The position numbers and the translations under genes were made by a program. Below are positions 1-8,077 of a DNA stretch of 8,097 nucleotides, piece by piece (the first letter of the stretch is position 1; every line of letters starts with the position of its first letter). The notes under the pieces were generated by a model, which worked only from the letters and a program-made list of their open reading frames with translations, was not told the DNA's origin and ran no database searches. Location: positions 1-8,097 of the forward strand of contig JAGLDN010000264.1 of NCBI GenBank assembly GCA_023145575.1. The letters are read 5' to 3'. Origin of the DNA: Psychromonas sp. GTDB taxonomy: Bacteria > Pseudomonadota > Gammaproteobacteria > Enterobacterales > Psychromonadaceae.

Positions 1-7
1 TAATCTA

Positions 8-41
8 AAATTTTAGCTTACTGCGTAACATCAGTTATTAA
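8..41 (+). repeat. Outer inverted repeat, left arm (probable end of a multi-copy mobile element)
   Basis: The 34 bases match the reverse complement of 8054-8087 at 32 positions; mismatches are at 17 and 36. The shared core is TTACTGCGTAACATCAGT (18-35). Similarity falls off outside this stretch. If it is an element end, a terminus reading CTGATGTTACGCAG at about base 34 is natural, with the element extending left out of the window. Confidence 0.8.
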
Positions 42-50
42 TTCTACCTG

Positions 51-332
51 TTAAAGCATGACCAATTTGGGGTAATGTGGTATCAAAAAATCATCAATGC
101 TTTGCCGGAATTCTTTTGCGTCACATGGGTATAAGGCTTTAAAACTCGCCCTTTGGTGACAACTGACTAAATCACCTTTTGCGTTGCAATACTCAAAAAG
201 TGAATAACAATAAAGGATTAAAGTATTTTGTTTAACCCTGGCGAAGGAAGCATTGCGCCTTGAACATGAATCAATCAGGTGTCCTGAAACGAGGATCTTA
301 AGGCGTGATGGGTATATATATTCAACTGGCTA
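51..332 (-). pseudogene. 3' remnant of an unrecognised gene
   Basis: On the minus strand the frame is open from 329 down to a TAA at 53-51, about 92 codons, bounded upstream by a TAG at 332-330. The reading looks like real protein, for example LVSGHLIDSCSRR, LILYCYSLFEYCNAKGD and FRQSIDDFLIPHYPKL, with five cysteines in all. There is no ATG, GTG or TTG near its 5' end. The start has therefore been lost or lies across a frameshift near 325; a few codons in another frame (LKLVGKVA) fit that. It lies downstream of the other minus-strand pseudogene and stops 17 bases before the outer repeat. The family is not recognised. Confidence 0.55.
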
Positions 333-385
333 CTTTTCCAACTAATTTAAGTTATGCATTTCAGAATTGAATCTCAGTAACTATA

Positions 386-406
386 AAAATCAGATAACTT
401 GATTTT
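386..406 (-). terminator. Weak AT-rich hairpin at the 3' end of the decayed minus-strand gene
   Basis: AAAATCA (386-392) and TGATTTT (400-406) pair across a 7-base loop, right at the stop codon of the 405-1342 pseudogene, with a few T residues beyond on the minus strand. The stem has only one G-C pair, so termination would be weak at best. The rest of 333-404 shows nothing else. Confidence 0.2.
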
Positions 407-1059
407 ATTTTTGGTCTAAATAACGTTTTTGTAAATCATAACGAACAAAGCCCACTGCTACATCTTGAGCTAATTGTAGAGTTGCCACTTAGTAATAGTT
501 GCATTAATCCATGTGATGATGGATTTAACAGAGTTAAAAAAGAGTTTTTGCACACTCCCATCATCACTTGTTTGATCAATGCAATCTGAAAAATTTTTAT
601 GTATTAAATTGAGTTTTCTATCGATATGAAAAATATTATTTTCATTGGCACTTGTGTACCTAACTTTTCTTACCGTGAGATCTCCTTATCGAGTTGTTAA
701 TTTGCGAGATGTTTTTTAGATTGGAATGCGATATCTTGTGAGTTAATGATAGAACTTTGTGTTGACACTTCTGATTGAAGCTGCGATAGATCCCTTGAAA
801 TAATTACCTTAACAATTCAAGGACTTCATTTTGAATATATTAATCGATGTACGCATGCGCTTGGTTTTTATAAGCATCTGACGCTAAATGTGAAATGATG
901 TCTGAAAATTGATTGTTTGCGTCAGAAAAAAATGAAATTTCAGGTGTATTCAAGTAAGCTACGTTCTTAGAAGACCTTTCAGGGTTCCTTATTGTGTTTG
1001 GTCGCTTATATAGGTAGCAAAAAATGTTCTTCTTTTTTAATATTATTTTTTTAAGATCC

Positions 1060-1066
1060 GGATCTA
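1060..1066. repeat. Target site duplication, left copy
   Basis: GGATCTA directly abuts the left terminal inverted repeat of the 121-bp insertion and is identical to 1188-1194. Confidence 0.8.
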
Positions 1067-1187
1067 AATACCTTCGCCTATCTTGATTTAACTAAAAAAA
1101 ACAATATTTTGTATAAGATATAAATCAATAAGTTATAAATGTAAAATGTAGCCAACATGGTTCTTTTTTTATTTTAGCGAAGGTATT
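1067..1187. mobile_element. MITE-like insertion, 121 bp, non-autonomous
   Basis: The element begins AATACCTTCGC (1067-1077) and ends with its exact reverse complement GCGAAGGTATT (1177-1187), giving 11-bp perfect terminal inverted repeats. The direct repeat GGATCTA flanks it at 1060-1066 and 1188-1194, a 7-bp target duplication. The interior is very AT-rich and has no coding capacity. Removing the element plus one duplication copy (128 bases) rejoins the minus-strand reading frame of the host pseudogene. The transposase family that moved it cannot be named from this window. Confidence 0.85.
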
Positions 1188-1194
1188 GGATCTA
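1188..1194. repeat. Target site duplication, right copy
   Basis: GGATCTA directly abuts the right terminal inverted repeat of the 121-bp insertion and is identical to 1060-1066. Confidence 0.8.
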
Positions 1195-1341
1195 TCAAGT
1201 ATTTTTTAAAACTCAAAAGATCTACGCCCAGTAGTTATTCTCTATAGAGATGTTATGACAATGCAAATTGGTGGAATTTTCCTTACCCTTCGTTTCGCAT
1301 TAATTCTGATAAACGAGTTCGTGCATGATGATTTTTTTTCA

Positions 1342-1369
1342 TTCACATGGATATCAATGACCATAAATT
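1342..1369 (+). promoter_or_regulatory. Weak candidate sigma-70 promoter for pfaA
   Basis: TTCACA (1342-1347) and TAAATT (1364-1369) are separated by 16 bases and lie in the 79-base gap between the divergent pseudogene start and pfaA. The -10 match is only moderate, and in AT-rich DNA such pairs arise easily. Position is the main support. Confidence 0.25.
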
Positions 1370-1410
1370 ATTACAAAAACAAACTTGAAATGTCATTTGC
1401 CTAAGGAAAT

Positions 1411-1414
1411 GGAG
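1411..1414 (+). promoter_or_regulatory. Ribosome binding site of pfaA
   Basis: GGAG lies 7 bases before the ATG at 1422, with a second purine-rich AAGGA at 1403-1407. This supports ATG 1422 as the start. No other in-frame start lies close to such a site. Confidence 0.8.
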
Positions 1415-1421
1415 CAATAAA

Positions 1422-4400
1422 ATGGTAACAAAAAAAGCATCGTCTGTAGCCGAAATCGAAAGCAAAATGCAGCTCAATTCACGGTTACAAATTTGCCCAA
1501 TCGCAATCATTGGTATGGCATCTGTTTTTGCTGAAACGAAAAACCTTGAACAATTTTGGGATAATATTGTTCAATCAGTTAATGGTATTAAGGATGTGCC
1601 TGAAAATCGCTGGGCAATTGATGACTATTATTCTAATGATAAGCGTGATGAAGATAAAACCTATTGCAAACGTGGTGGATTTTTACCTGAGATGGATTTT
1701 GATCCAATGGCATTTGGTTTGCCACCTAACATTCTTGAATTAACCGATGTCGCGCAGTTAATGTCATTAGTTGTCGCCCGTGATGTACTCGCAGATGCAG
1801 GACTTGCTGATGAAAGTACTTATGATCGTGATAAAATGGGTATTATATTAGGTGTTGGTGGCAAGCAACAACAAATGACCCCTTTAGCATGTCGTTTACA
1901 AGGCCCTGTGTTAGATAAAGTATTAAAAGCATCAGGCGTTAATGAAAATGATCGCACAATCATTATTGAAAAATTCAAAAAAGCTTATATCCCATGGGAA
2001 GAAAATTCATTCCCTGGGATGTTAGGGAACGTTATTGCGGGGCGCATTGCTAATCGTTTTGATTTAGGTGGCACAAACTGTGTGGTGGATGCCGCTTGCG
2101 CTGGATCGCTGGCAGCCATAAAAATGGCTGTATCTGAGCTACTTGAGTATCGTTCTGAAACCATGATCACGGGGGGGGTTTGCTGTGATAATTCCCCCTT
2201 TTTGTACATGTCATTTTCAAAAACTCCCGCATTTACTGATGGCGATGATATTCGTCCATTTGATGAAGACTCTCAGGGCATGATGATAGGTGAAGGCGTT
2301 GGCATGATGGTACTTAAACGTCTTGAAGATGCGCAGCGTGATGGCGATCGGATCTACAGTGTGATCAAAGGTATTGGTAGCTCTTCTGATGGGCGCTTTA
2401 AATCAATTTATGCGCCTCATCCACGCGGACAATTAAAAGCATTAAAACGCGCTTATCAAGATGCGGGATTTGATCCGTTAACATGTGATTTGATTGAAGG
2501 GCATGGCACAGGCACGAAGGCAGGTGATGCTGCTGAGTTTTCTGCACTTAATATGTTGTTTAGTGAGAACAATGCTCAAAAACAGCATATTGCATTAGGC
2601 TCGATTAAATCTCAGGTTGGTCATACGAAAGCTGCTGCTGGTGCGGCGGGCATGATAAAAGCGTCATTAGCGTTATATCATAAGGTATTGCCTGCAACTA
2701 TAAATATTGACAAACCTAATCTAGCGTTAGATATAGAAAACTCGCCTTTGTATGTGAACAACGAAACACGCCCTTGGCTGCCGCGTGCGGATGGCGTAAA
2801 ACGCCGTGCGGGTATCAGTTCTTTTGGTTTTGGAGGAACAAATTTCCATTTTGTACTAGAGGAATATCAAGTAACGCAAACAGGGCAATACCGATTAAAT
2901 GAAGTTGCACAAACGATACTGATTAGCGAAAAAGATAAAACGAGCTTGATGTCAACATTATCTGATTGGGAAAATAAATTAAATTGTGCACCTGATGAAC
3001 AACAATATGTCTTTAATGCACTTGTATTAGAAAATCCATTAAAAACGCCCAAAGTATCATTGTCACGCTGTGGTTTTGTGGCTAAAAATGCAACTCAAGC
3101 AGTTATATATATCAAGCAAATTTTAGATCAATTAAACAAAAATCCAGCGGCTTCATGGAGTATACCAACGGGTATCTTTTACCGAGAGTCTGGACTCGAT
3201 ACCCGTGGTAAGGTGGTTGCACTCTTTTCAGGGCAAGGTGCTCAATATGTCAATATGGGGCGTGATTTAACCTGTAACTTCCCATCAATGTTATCAGCCA
3301 GTGCTAAAATGGATAAACAATTTAGTGATGCAGGTTTATTGCAACTTTCAAAAACTGTTTTCCCGATCCCTGTATTTGAAGCAAAAAAACGTCAGCACCA
3401 AGATGAAACTTTACGTTTAACACAATATGCACAACCTGCCATTGCTGTATTTAGTGCGGGGCTTTTTAATACATTTAAACAAGCTGGATTTACTGCAGAT
3501 TTTTCAGCGGGGCATAGTTTTGGTGAGTTAACCGCGCTTTGGGCAGCAGAGGTTATCACTTTTGACAATTATATGTTACTTGCGCGTGGTCGTGGTCAAG
3601 CAATGATGGCACCCAATAATCGTCATTTTGATGCAGGTACGATGGCAGCTGTTGTCGGCTCTCCAGATAAAATAGCGGTTGATATCAAGCATATCAAGGA
3701 TGTTTCGATAGCAAACTACAACGCCAATGATCAAGTGGTTATTGCTGGCCCTATGGCTAAAATGAATGTCGCATTTGATGAATTATGCGCGAAAGGTTAT
3801 AAAGTTGTTATGTTGCCCGTGTCAGCAGCGTTCCATACGCCGTTAGTCGCTCATGCACAAAAAGCATTTTCTGATATGATTGATAGTGTTCACTTTCATT
3901 CGCCAACACTGCCAGTTTTTGCTAACGGCACTGCCAAAGTGCACGCGTTAGAAGCTTATAAAATCAAAGCGAGTTTGAAAAATCATATGTTAGAATCTGT
4001 GCATTTTAACCAGGAAATTAATAATTTATATGCAGCAGGTGGGCGTATATTTATTGAGTTTGGCCCCAAGAACACATTAACACGCTTTGTTGATAATATT
4101 CTAAAAGATAAAAATGATGTTGTGACCATTGCGGTCAATGCAAACCCTAAAAAATCGGCCGATTTACAGCTTCGTTTAGCGGCGGTTGAAATGGCTGTAC
4201 TAGGACTTGAGCTTGATAATATTGATCCATATTCAGCACAACAACGCCCACTTGTCTGCGACAAAAAGTCTCCTTTATCAATGAAATTGAGTGGCGCTTC
4301 AGTTGTTAGTAAAAAGACAAAGCAAGCATTTACAGACGCACTAAATGATGGGTTTACTATTTCACCAGAAATTAAAATTGTTGAAAAAGAGGTTGTCAAA

Positions 4401-7400
4401 GAAGTCATTGTTAAAAAAACAGTTGAAAAAATTGGCTACGTTAACCCTAATACACAGCAAGGTGTTATGCGAGAAGAGGCTAACAATACATCGTTATCTC
4501 ATTCAATTGAGCGGTGTGTTGCGCAAATTGTTGATCATCAGTCAGCATTGCTAGCAGTTCACAAAGAATTCATGCAAGAGCCAATAGCTTATGCCGACAC
4601 ATTACAAGCTGTTTTAGGCGCTCAAGCAAATCCTCAAATATTATCTGAAAGCTTAGATAAAACACTTGCTATGTATCATGATTTCCAATCAGAAACAATA
4701 CGTGTACACGAAACCTATTTAAATAATCAAAACCAGAGCATGCAGAAAATATTGTCATTGCTGAGTGAGGACATGACCTTAGCACCTATATCTCCACAAG
4801 CGGAAACTGCATCAGTAGACACTATGCAAGTAACAACTGCGCCAGTATTGGTTAATGCTATTAAGCCTCTTGTTGTTGCGAATACCCGTACAGGTGAATC
4901 TCCCGCAATGAACCTAGCGATGATCCATGATGTTATGATGTCCGTTGTGTCTGACAAAACAGGTTACCCAGTGCAAATGCTTGAACTGACTATGGATATG
5001 GAAGCCGATCTCGGCATTGATTCCATAAAGCGCGTTGAGATCTTAGGCGCCATTCAAGATGAAATAACAGATTTGCCTGCACTTGATCCAATTGATCTTG
5101 CTGAGCTTCGCACATTAGGCGAAATACTTGATCATATGCAAGCTAAAACCTCTGCGCTTACGCCTGTAAATCTCACGGCTGACGTTGCTCCTAATGTAGC
5201 CCCTATTGTTGACAGTTCTTTGCTAAATGCATCATCAGGAAATGATTTTGCTAAGATCCAAGGCGTAATGATGTCCGTTGTGTCTGACAAAACCGGTTAC
5301 CCAGTGCAAATGCTTGAACTGACTATGGATATGGAAGCCGATCTCGGCATTGATTCCATAAAGCGCGTTGAGATCTTAGGCGCCATTCAAGATGAAATAA
5401 CAGATTTACCTGAACTTGATCCAATTGATCTTGCTGAGCTTCGCACATTAGGCGAAATAGTTAATTATATTCAAGGAAGACGGGACGTGCAAGGAAGACG
5501 GGACGCAAGCTTCGGAATTATAAAAAATCCAGCATTAGGCACTGTTGATCTGGATCCTAACGTTGGCATAAATAAAGATTTTTCTCCATTAACAAGTGCA
5601 ACAGTTTTTGTAAAGTATCTCGCTCCTGTGACTAAACAACAAACGTCTATTAATGGAGAAAATTTATTGCTAGTTGATGATGGTGCTAACAGTGCGACTG
5701 ATCTTGCACAAAAATTAATAAAGCAAGGTTGGTATGTCACAGTGATAAAACCATCATGGGTAAAAAAAATCACAAGTATGGGATTTTCAAATAAAGTGAA
5801 GGTAATAAGAATATCTTCATTAGATGAAGATGAACTTAAAGTTATGATTGCAAAAAAAAGTCACTGGACGTCAGTTGTTTATTTGCACCCGAAAACCTCA
5901 GTGTCAGGTATTGAATATCCTTCTGCGAGCAAAAAAGGTGTACAGCTTGCTTTTTTATTGGCAAAACTCACAGCTCTTGCAAAAAATACAAGGGGGATAA
6001 GATCCTCATTTGTTGTATTGACTCGGCAGGGCGGTGCTTTTGGTGTTGAGAATAATGAAAAAAATACTGATCTTGTTCAAGCAGGTTTATCTGGTCTAGT
6101 TAAGACGCTGTCACGCGAATGGCCGTCTGTTTTTTGTCGTGTGCTTGATGTATCAAAAACATTTGGGGCGGCTAAAGTTGCCAATCTCTTATTTGATGAA
6201 ATTAACGATGTTCAAAAGTTACCCGTTGAAGTTGGATTTTACAAAAATAAACGCTTAACAATATCGACACAGAAAACAGATAGCTACGCGCTTAAATCTT
6301 CTAATTCAATCAACAAAAATAGCCTATTTTTAGTCAGTGGCGGTGCAAGAGGTGTCACGGCATATTGTGTTATTCGTTTAGCACAAACGTATAAATCAAA
6401 ATTTATTCTGTTAGGTCGCTCTGAATATAAAAACACTGAGCCTGCATGGGCCAATGGCATTGATGATGAGTTTGCACTGAAAAAAGCGGCGATGGATTTT
6501 TTTAGTACATCTGCCAATAAAGTCACACCTTTGGCAATCAATCACTGTATTTTATCGGTGATAAGAAACCGTGAAATTGCACAAACAATGAATGCAATAA
6601 CCAAAGCGGGTAGCCTTGTTGAATATGTGAGTGTAGATATAACGGATCGTGAGAAGGTTAAAGCACGCGTCACGAGTATAACTAATCATTGGGGCAATAT
6701 TACTGGTCTTATACATGGTGCGGGCATTTTAGCCGATAAATTTATCGAGAAAAAGACGTTAGCGGACTTTGAGTGCGTTTACAGGCCCAAAATGGATGGT
6801 TTATTATCAATGTTAAGTTGTTGCCAAAATGATAAACTTGAACATTTCGTTTTATTTTCATCATTGGCTGGTTTTTTTGGTAATCCTGGTCAATCTGATT
6901 ATGCCATTGCCAATGATATTTTAAACAAAACAGCGTTTCGTTTTAAGGCACTTCACCAAGGTGTGCAAGTACTAAGCTTTAATTGGGGACCGTGGGATGG
7001 TGGAATGGTGACAGCAACGATAAAAAGAATGTTTACTGATCGTGGTGTTTATATGATCTCCCCTCATGTAGGTGCGCAGTTATTAGTTAACGAACTATCT
7101 GCAACAAGCAATCGTTGCCCACAAATTCTTGTGGGTGCTATTATGAGTTTTGATAACGAATTAAAAAACACAAGCGTTAATCGTTTAACTAAGAAACTCT
7201 CTGCGGCTAATAATCCTTTTTTTGTAGATCATCAAATCAATGGTCAGCAAGTCTTGCCAACTGTTTGCGCAATTGCATGGATGGTTGAGGCATGCCATAA
7301 AACTTATCCTGATCATGCATACTTAGGTTTTGAGAACTATAAACTATTGAAAGGCGTTATTTTTGATGGCTCACAAGCAGAGCAGTTGGATATTGATTTG

Positions 7401-8015
7401 AACCTCATTGTTGAAACGGCAGAGAAATTACAGATTGAGGTTAAAATTTCTTGTGTGAATAGGGCTGGCAAAGCTACTTTTAATTATGTGGCAAACTTAT
7501 TTTTAGCAAAACATAAAACAAAGCAGCCTGTTTTTAATGGCAAACTTGGGCCACTTCAAAGCGTTAAGCATTGCCTTTATGAGGATCAAACATTATTCCA
7601 TGGTGGTAGTTTACAAGGTATTATTGCTATTAATGAATGCGACGAACAAGGTTTGTTATTAAGCTGTCAAATTGACGATGCGGTTAAAGCGGTGCAAGGT
7701 GAGTTTGATGTGCAGGTAAATAATATTTTTGCTAATGATCTGGTTTATCAAGCGTTAATTGTTTGGGCGCGTAAGAAACTTGGTTTATCGAATCTTCCGA
7801 CAGCAACATTAAGTTGGCAAGTTTGGCAGGAAGTGCCTGTCGATCAACCATTTTATTTGAAACTGAATGTGACTGAAAATCGCAATAATAAATTGAGTGC
7901 TGATGTTTTGTTTATTGGTCATGATAAAAAGATCTTCGCCAAAATATCGGGCGTACAAGCAATAATAAAAGAGCGCGTCAACGCGGCTCTTGTTAAAGCA
8001 GATAAAATAATATGA
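1422..8015 (+). CDS. pfaA: PfaA, multidomain omega-3 polyunsaturated fatty acid synthase subunit (KS-MAT-ACP-ACP-KR-DH)
   Basis: Cytosolic iterative PKS/FAS-like megasynthase subunit that loads malonyl units, condenses them on its ACPs, and reduces and dehydrates the chain during EPA/DHA synthesis with PfaB, PfaC, PfaD and PfaE. Domains by residue: KS about 24-480, with Cys226 in DAACAGS, His361 in EGHGTGT, His401 in VGHTK and a GFGGTNFH end motif. MAT about 595-900, with FSGQGAQ, Ser699 in GHSFGE, Arg724 and His805. A linker at 983-1008 is rich in Val/Lys/Glu. Two ACPs follow, with phosphopantetheine serines Ser1201 and Ser1312 in LGIDSIKR. KR about 1375-1890 has a structural half, then SGGARGVT at 1639-1646, Ser1814, Tyr1827 and Asn1831. 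The C-terminal PKS-type DH has HxxxGxxxxP from His1937 and DxxxQ from Asp2106. The ATG at 1422 is preceded by GGAG with a 7-base spacer. The protein is shorter than known PfaA proteins (about 2650-2750 residues, from memory), chiefly because it has two ACPs rather than five or six. The frame is intact. Confidence 0.97.
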   Translation: MVTKKASSVAEIESKMQLNSRLQICPIAIIGMASVFAETKNLEQFWDNIVQSVNGIKDVPENRWAIDDYYSNDKRDEDKTYCKRGGFLPEMDFDPMAFGLPPNILELTDVAQLMSLVVARDVLADAGLADESTYDRDKMGIILGVGGKQQQMTPLACRLQGPVLDKVLKASGVNENDRTIIIEKFKKAYIPWEENSFPGMLGNVIAGRIANRFDLGGTNCVVDAACAGSLAAIKMAVSELLEYRSETMITGGVCCDNSPFLYMSFSKTPAFTDGDDIRPFDEDSQGMMIGEGVGMMVLKRLEDAQRDGDRIYSVIKGIGSSSDGRFKSIYAPHPRGQLKALKRAYQDAGFDPLTCDLIEGHGTGTKAGDAAEFSALNMLFSENNAQKQHIALGSIKSQVGHTKAAAGAAGMIKASLALYHKVLPATINIDKPNLALDIENSPLYVNNETRPWLPRADGVKRRAGISSFGFGGTNFHFVLEEYQVTQTGQYRLNEVAQTILISEKDKTSLMSTLSDWENKLNCAPDEQQYVFNALVLENPLKTPKVSLSRCGFVAKNATQAVIYIKQILDQLNKNPAASWSIPTGIFYRESGLDTRGKVVALFSGQGAQYVNMGRDLTCNFPSMLSASAKMDKQFSDAGLLQLSKTVFPIPVFEAKKRQHQDETLRLTQYAQPAIAVFSAGLFNTFKQAGFTADFSAGHSFGELTALWAAEVITFDNYMLLARGRGQAMMAPNNRHFDAGTMAAVVGSPDKIAVDIKHIKDVSIANYNANDQVVIAGPMAKMNVAFDELCAKGYKVVMLPVSAAFHTPLVAHAQKAFSDMIDSVHFHSPTLPVFANGTAKVHALEAYKIKASLKNHMLESVHFNQEINNLYAAGGRIFIEFGPKNTLTRFVDNILKDKNDVVTIAVNANPKKSADLQLRLAAVEMAVLGLELDNIDPYSAQQRPLVCDKKSPLSMKLSGASVVSKKTKQAFTDALNDGFTISPEIKIVEKEVVKEVIVKKTVEKIGYVNPNTQQGVMREEANNTSLSHSIERCVAQIVDHQSALLAVHKEFMQEPIAYADTLQAVLGAQANPQILSESLDKTLAMYHDFQSETIRVHETYLNNQNQSMQKILSLLSEDMTLAPISPQAETASVDTMQVTTAPVLVNAIKPLVVANTRTGESPAMNLAMIHDVMMSVVSDKTGYPVQMLELTMDMEADLGIDSIKRVEILGAIQDEITDLPALDPIDLAELRTLGEILDHMQAKTSALTPVNLTADVAPNVAPIVDSSLLNASSGNDFAKIQGVMMSVVSDKTGYPVQMLELTMDMEADLGIDSIKRVEILGAIQDEITDLPELDPIDLAELRTLGEIVNYIQGRRDVQGRRDASFGIIKNPALGTVDLDPNVGINKDFSPLTSATVFVKYLAPVTKQQTSINGENLLLVDDGANSATDLAQKLIKQGWYVTVIKPSWVKKITSMGFSNKVKVIRISSLDEDELKVMIAKKSHWTSVVYLHPKTSVSGIEYPSASKKGVQLAFLLAKLTALAKNTRGIRSSFVVLTRQGGAFGVENNEKNTDLVQAGLSGLVKTLSREWPSVFCRVLDVSKTFGAAKVANLLFDEINDVQKLPVEVGFYKNKRLTISTQKTDSYALKSSNSINKNSLFLVSGGARGVTAYCVIRLAQTYKSKFILLGRSEYKNTEPAWANGIDDEFALKKAAMDFFSTSANKVTPLAINHCILSVIRNREIAQTMNAITKAGSLVEYVSVDITDREKVKARVTSITNHWGNITGLIHGAGILADKFIEKKTLADFECVYRPKMDGLLSMLSCCQNDKLEHFVLFSSLAGFFGNPGQSDYAIANDILNKTAFRFKALHQGVQVLSFNWGPWDGGMVTATIKRMFTDRGVYMISPHVGAQLLVNELSATSNRCPQILVGAIMSFDNELKNTSVNRLTKKLSAANNPFFVDHQINGQQVLPTVCAIAWMVEACHKTYPDHAYLGFENYKLLKGVIFDGSQAEQLDIDLNLIVETAEKLQIEVKISCVNRAGKATFNYVANLFLAKHKTKQPVFNGKLGPLQSVKHCLYEDQTLFHGGSLQGIIAINECDEQGLLLSCQIDDAVKAVQGEFDVQVNNIFANDLVYQALIVWARKKLGLSNLPTATLSWQVWQEVPVDQPFYLKLNVTENRNNKLSADVLFIGHDKKIFAKISGVQAIIKERVNAALVKADKII
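4935..5126 (+). repeat. ACP-coding repeat, copy 1
   Basis: First acyl carrier protein module of pfaA (residues 1172-1235), with the attachment serine Ser1201. The 192 bases match copy 2 exactly 333 bases downstream, with three differences seen: aca/acc, ttg/tta and gca/gaa. Only the last changes an amino acid (Ala to Glu). Confidence 0.95.
5268..5459 (+). repeat. ACP-coding repeat, copy 2
   Basis: Second acyl carrier protein module of pfaA (residues 1283-1346), with the attachment serine Ser1312. About 98 percent identical in DNA to copy 1, third codon positions included, while the linker between the copies is unrelated to the flanks. This indicates recent duplication or gene conversion. Confidence 0.95.
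5472..5507 (+). repeat. 18-bp tandem duplication just after ACP2
   Basis: Two adjacent 18-base units (5472-5489 and 5490-5507) differ only in the last two bases and encode QGRRDV then QGRRDA (residues 1351-1362). The arginine-rich composition is unlike the usual Ala/Pro/Val linkers after PfaA ACPs. It lies where further ACPs would follow in longer homologues. Confidence 0.95.
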
Positions 8016-8038
8016 TTGACACAGGATCATGAGGCAAT

Positions 8039-8077
8039 ATGGGTAAATATAACTTAATGACTGATGTTACGCAGTAA
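8039..8077 (+). pseudogene. Possible start of the next gene (pfaB position), cut by the repeat
   Basis: An ATG at 8039 follows GAGG (8031-8034) at a workable spacing, 23 bases after the pfaA stop, as expected for a tightly linked next gene. The frame reads MGKYNLM, enters the repeat at about 8061 and stops at 8075-8077. It could be the first codons of pfaB truncated by the insertion. Seven codons are too few to identify a gene, and I do not recognise this N-terminus as that of a known PfaB. Confidence 0.25.

Larger units (their letters stand above)
405..1342 (-). pseudogene. Decayed gene of unknown function, divergent from pfaA and interrupted by a MITE-like insertion
   Basis: Minus-strand reading gives a chain of open segments that switch frame and cover the stretch almost end to end. 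ATG at 1342-1340 begins MKKNHHARTRLSELMRNEG, and a frameshift follows near 1284. The next segment ends ISIENNYWA, with a frameshift near 1225. Then VDLLSFKKYLIDPD runs into the insertion at 1067-1187 and resumes in frame as LKKIILKKK; this segment ends AYKNQAHAYID at a stop (842-840). The stop is read past as YIQNEVLELL before a frameshift near 806. The next segment ends FQSKKHLAN at a stop (699-697), with a frameshift near 672. VRKVRYTSANENN follows, with a frameshift before 472. The last segment, LAQDVAVGFVRYDLQKRYL, stops at 407-405. Without the insertion it equals about 270 codons. The product looks mostly helical and polar, and I do not recognise the family. Its place beside pfaA might suggest a regulator, but nothing in the residues confirms this. 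Confidence 0.7.

Noticed and set aside
8..41. Outer repeat as an integron attC site
   Set aside because: The core does not fit the RYYYAAC / GTTRRRY consensus and no integrase or cassette structure is seen.
1239..1250. 12-bp perfect palindrome TCTCTATAGAGA upstream of pfaA, a possible operator
   Set aside because: It lies inside the reading of the decayed minus-strand gene (ISIEN codons), has no second copy near pfaA, and short AT-rich palindromes are expected by chance.
3983..4408. Minus-strand 141-codon open frame within pfaA
   Set aside because: It is a shadow of the MAT and linker coding sequence, with no recognisable motif and no ribosome binding site; the other short frames inside pfaA were rejected for the same reason.
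8016..8045. TTGACA right after the pfaA stop as a -35 box for a downstream promoter
   Set aside because: No TATAAT-like sequence lies at 16-18 bases; the position at correct spacing reads ATGGGT.
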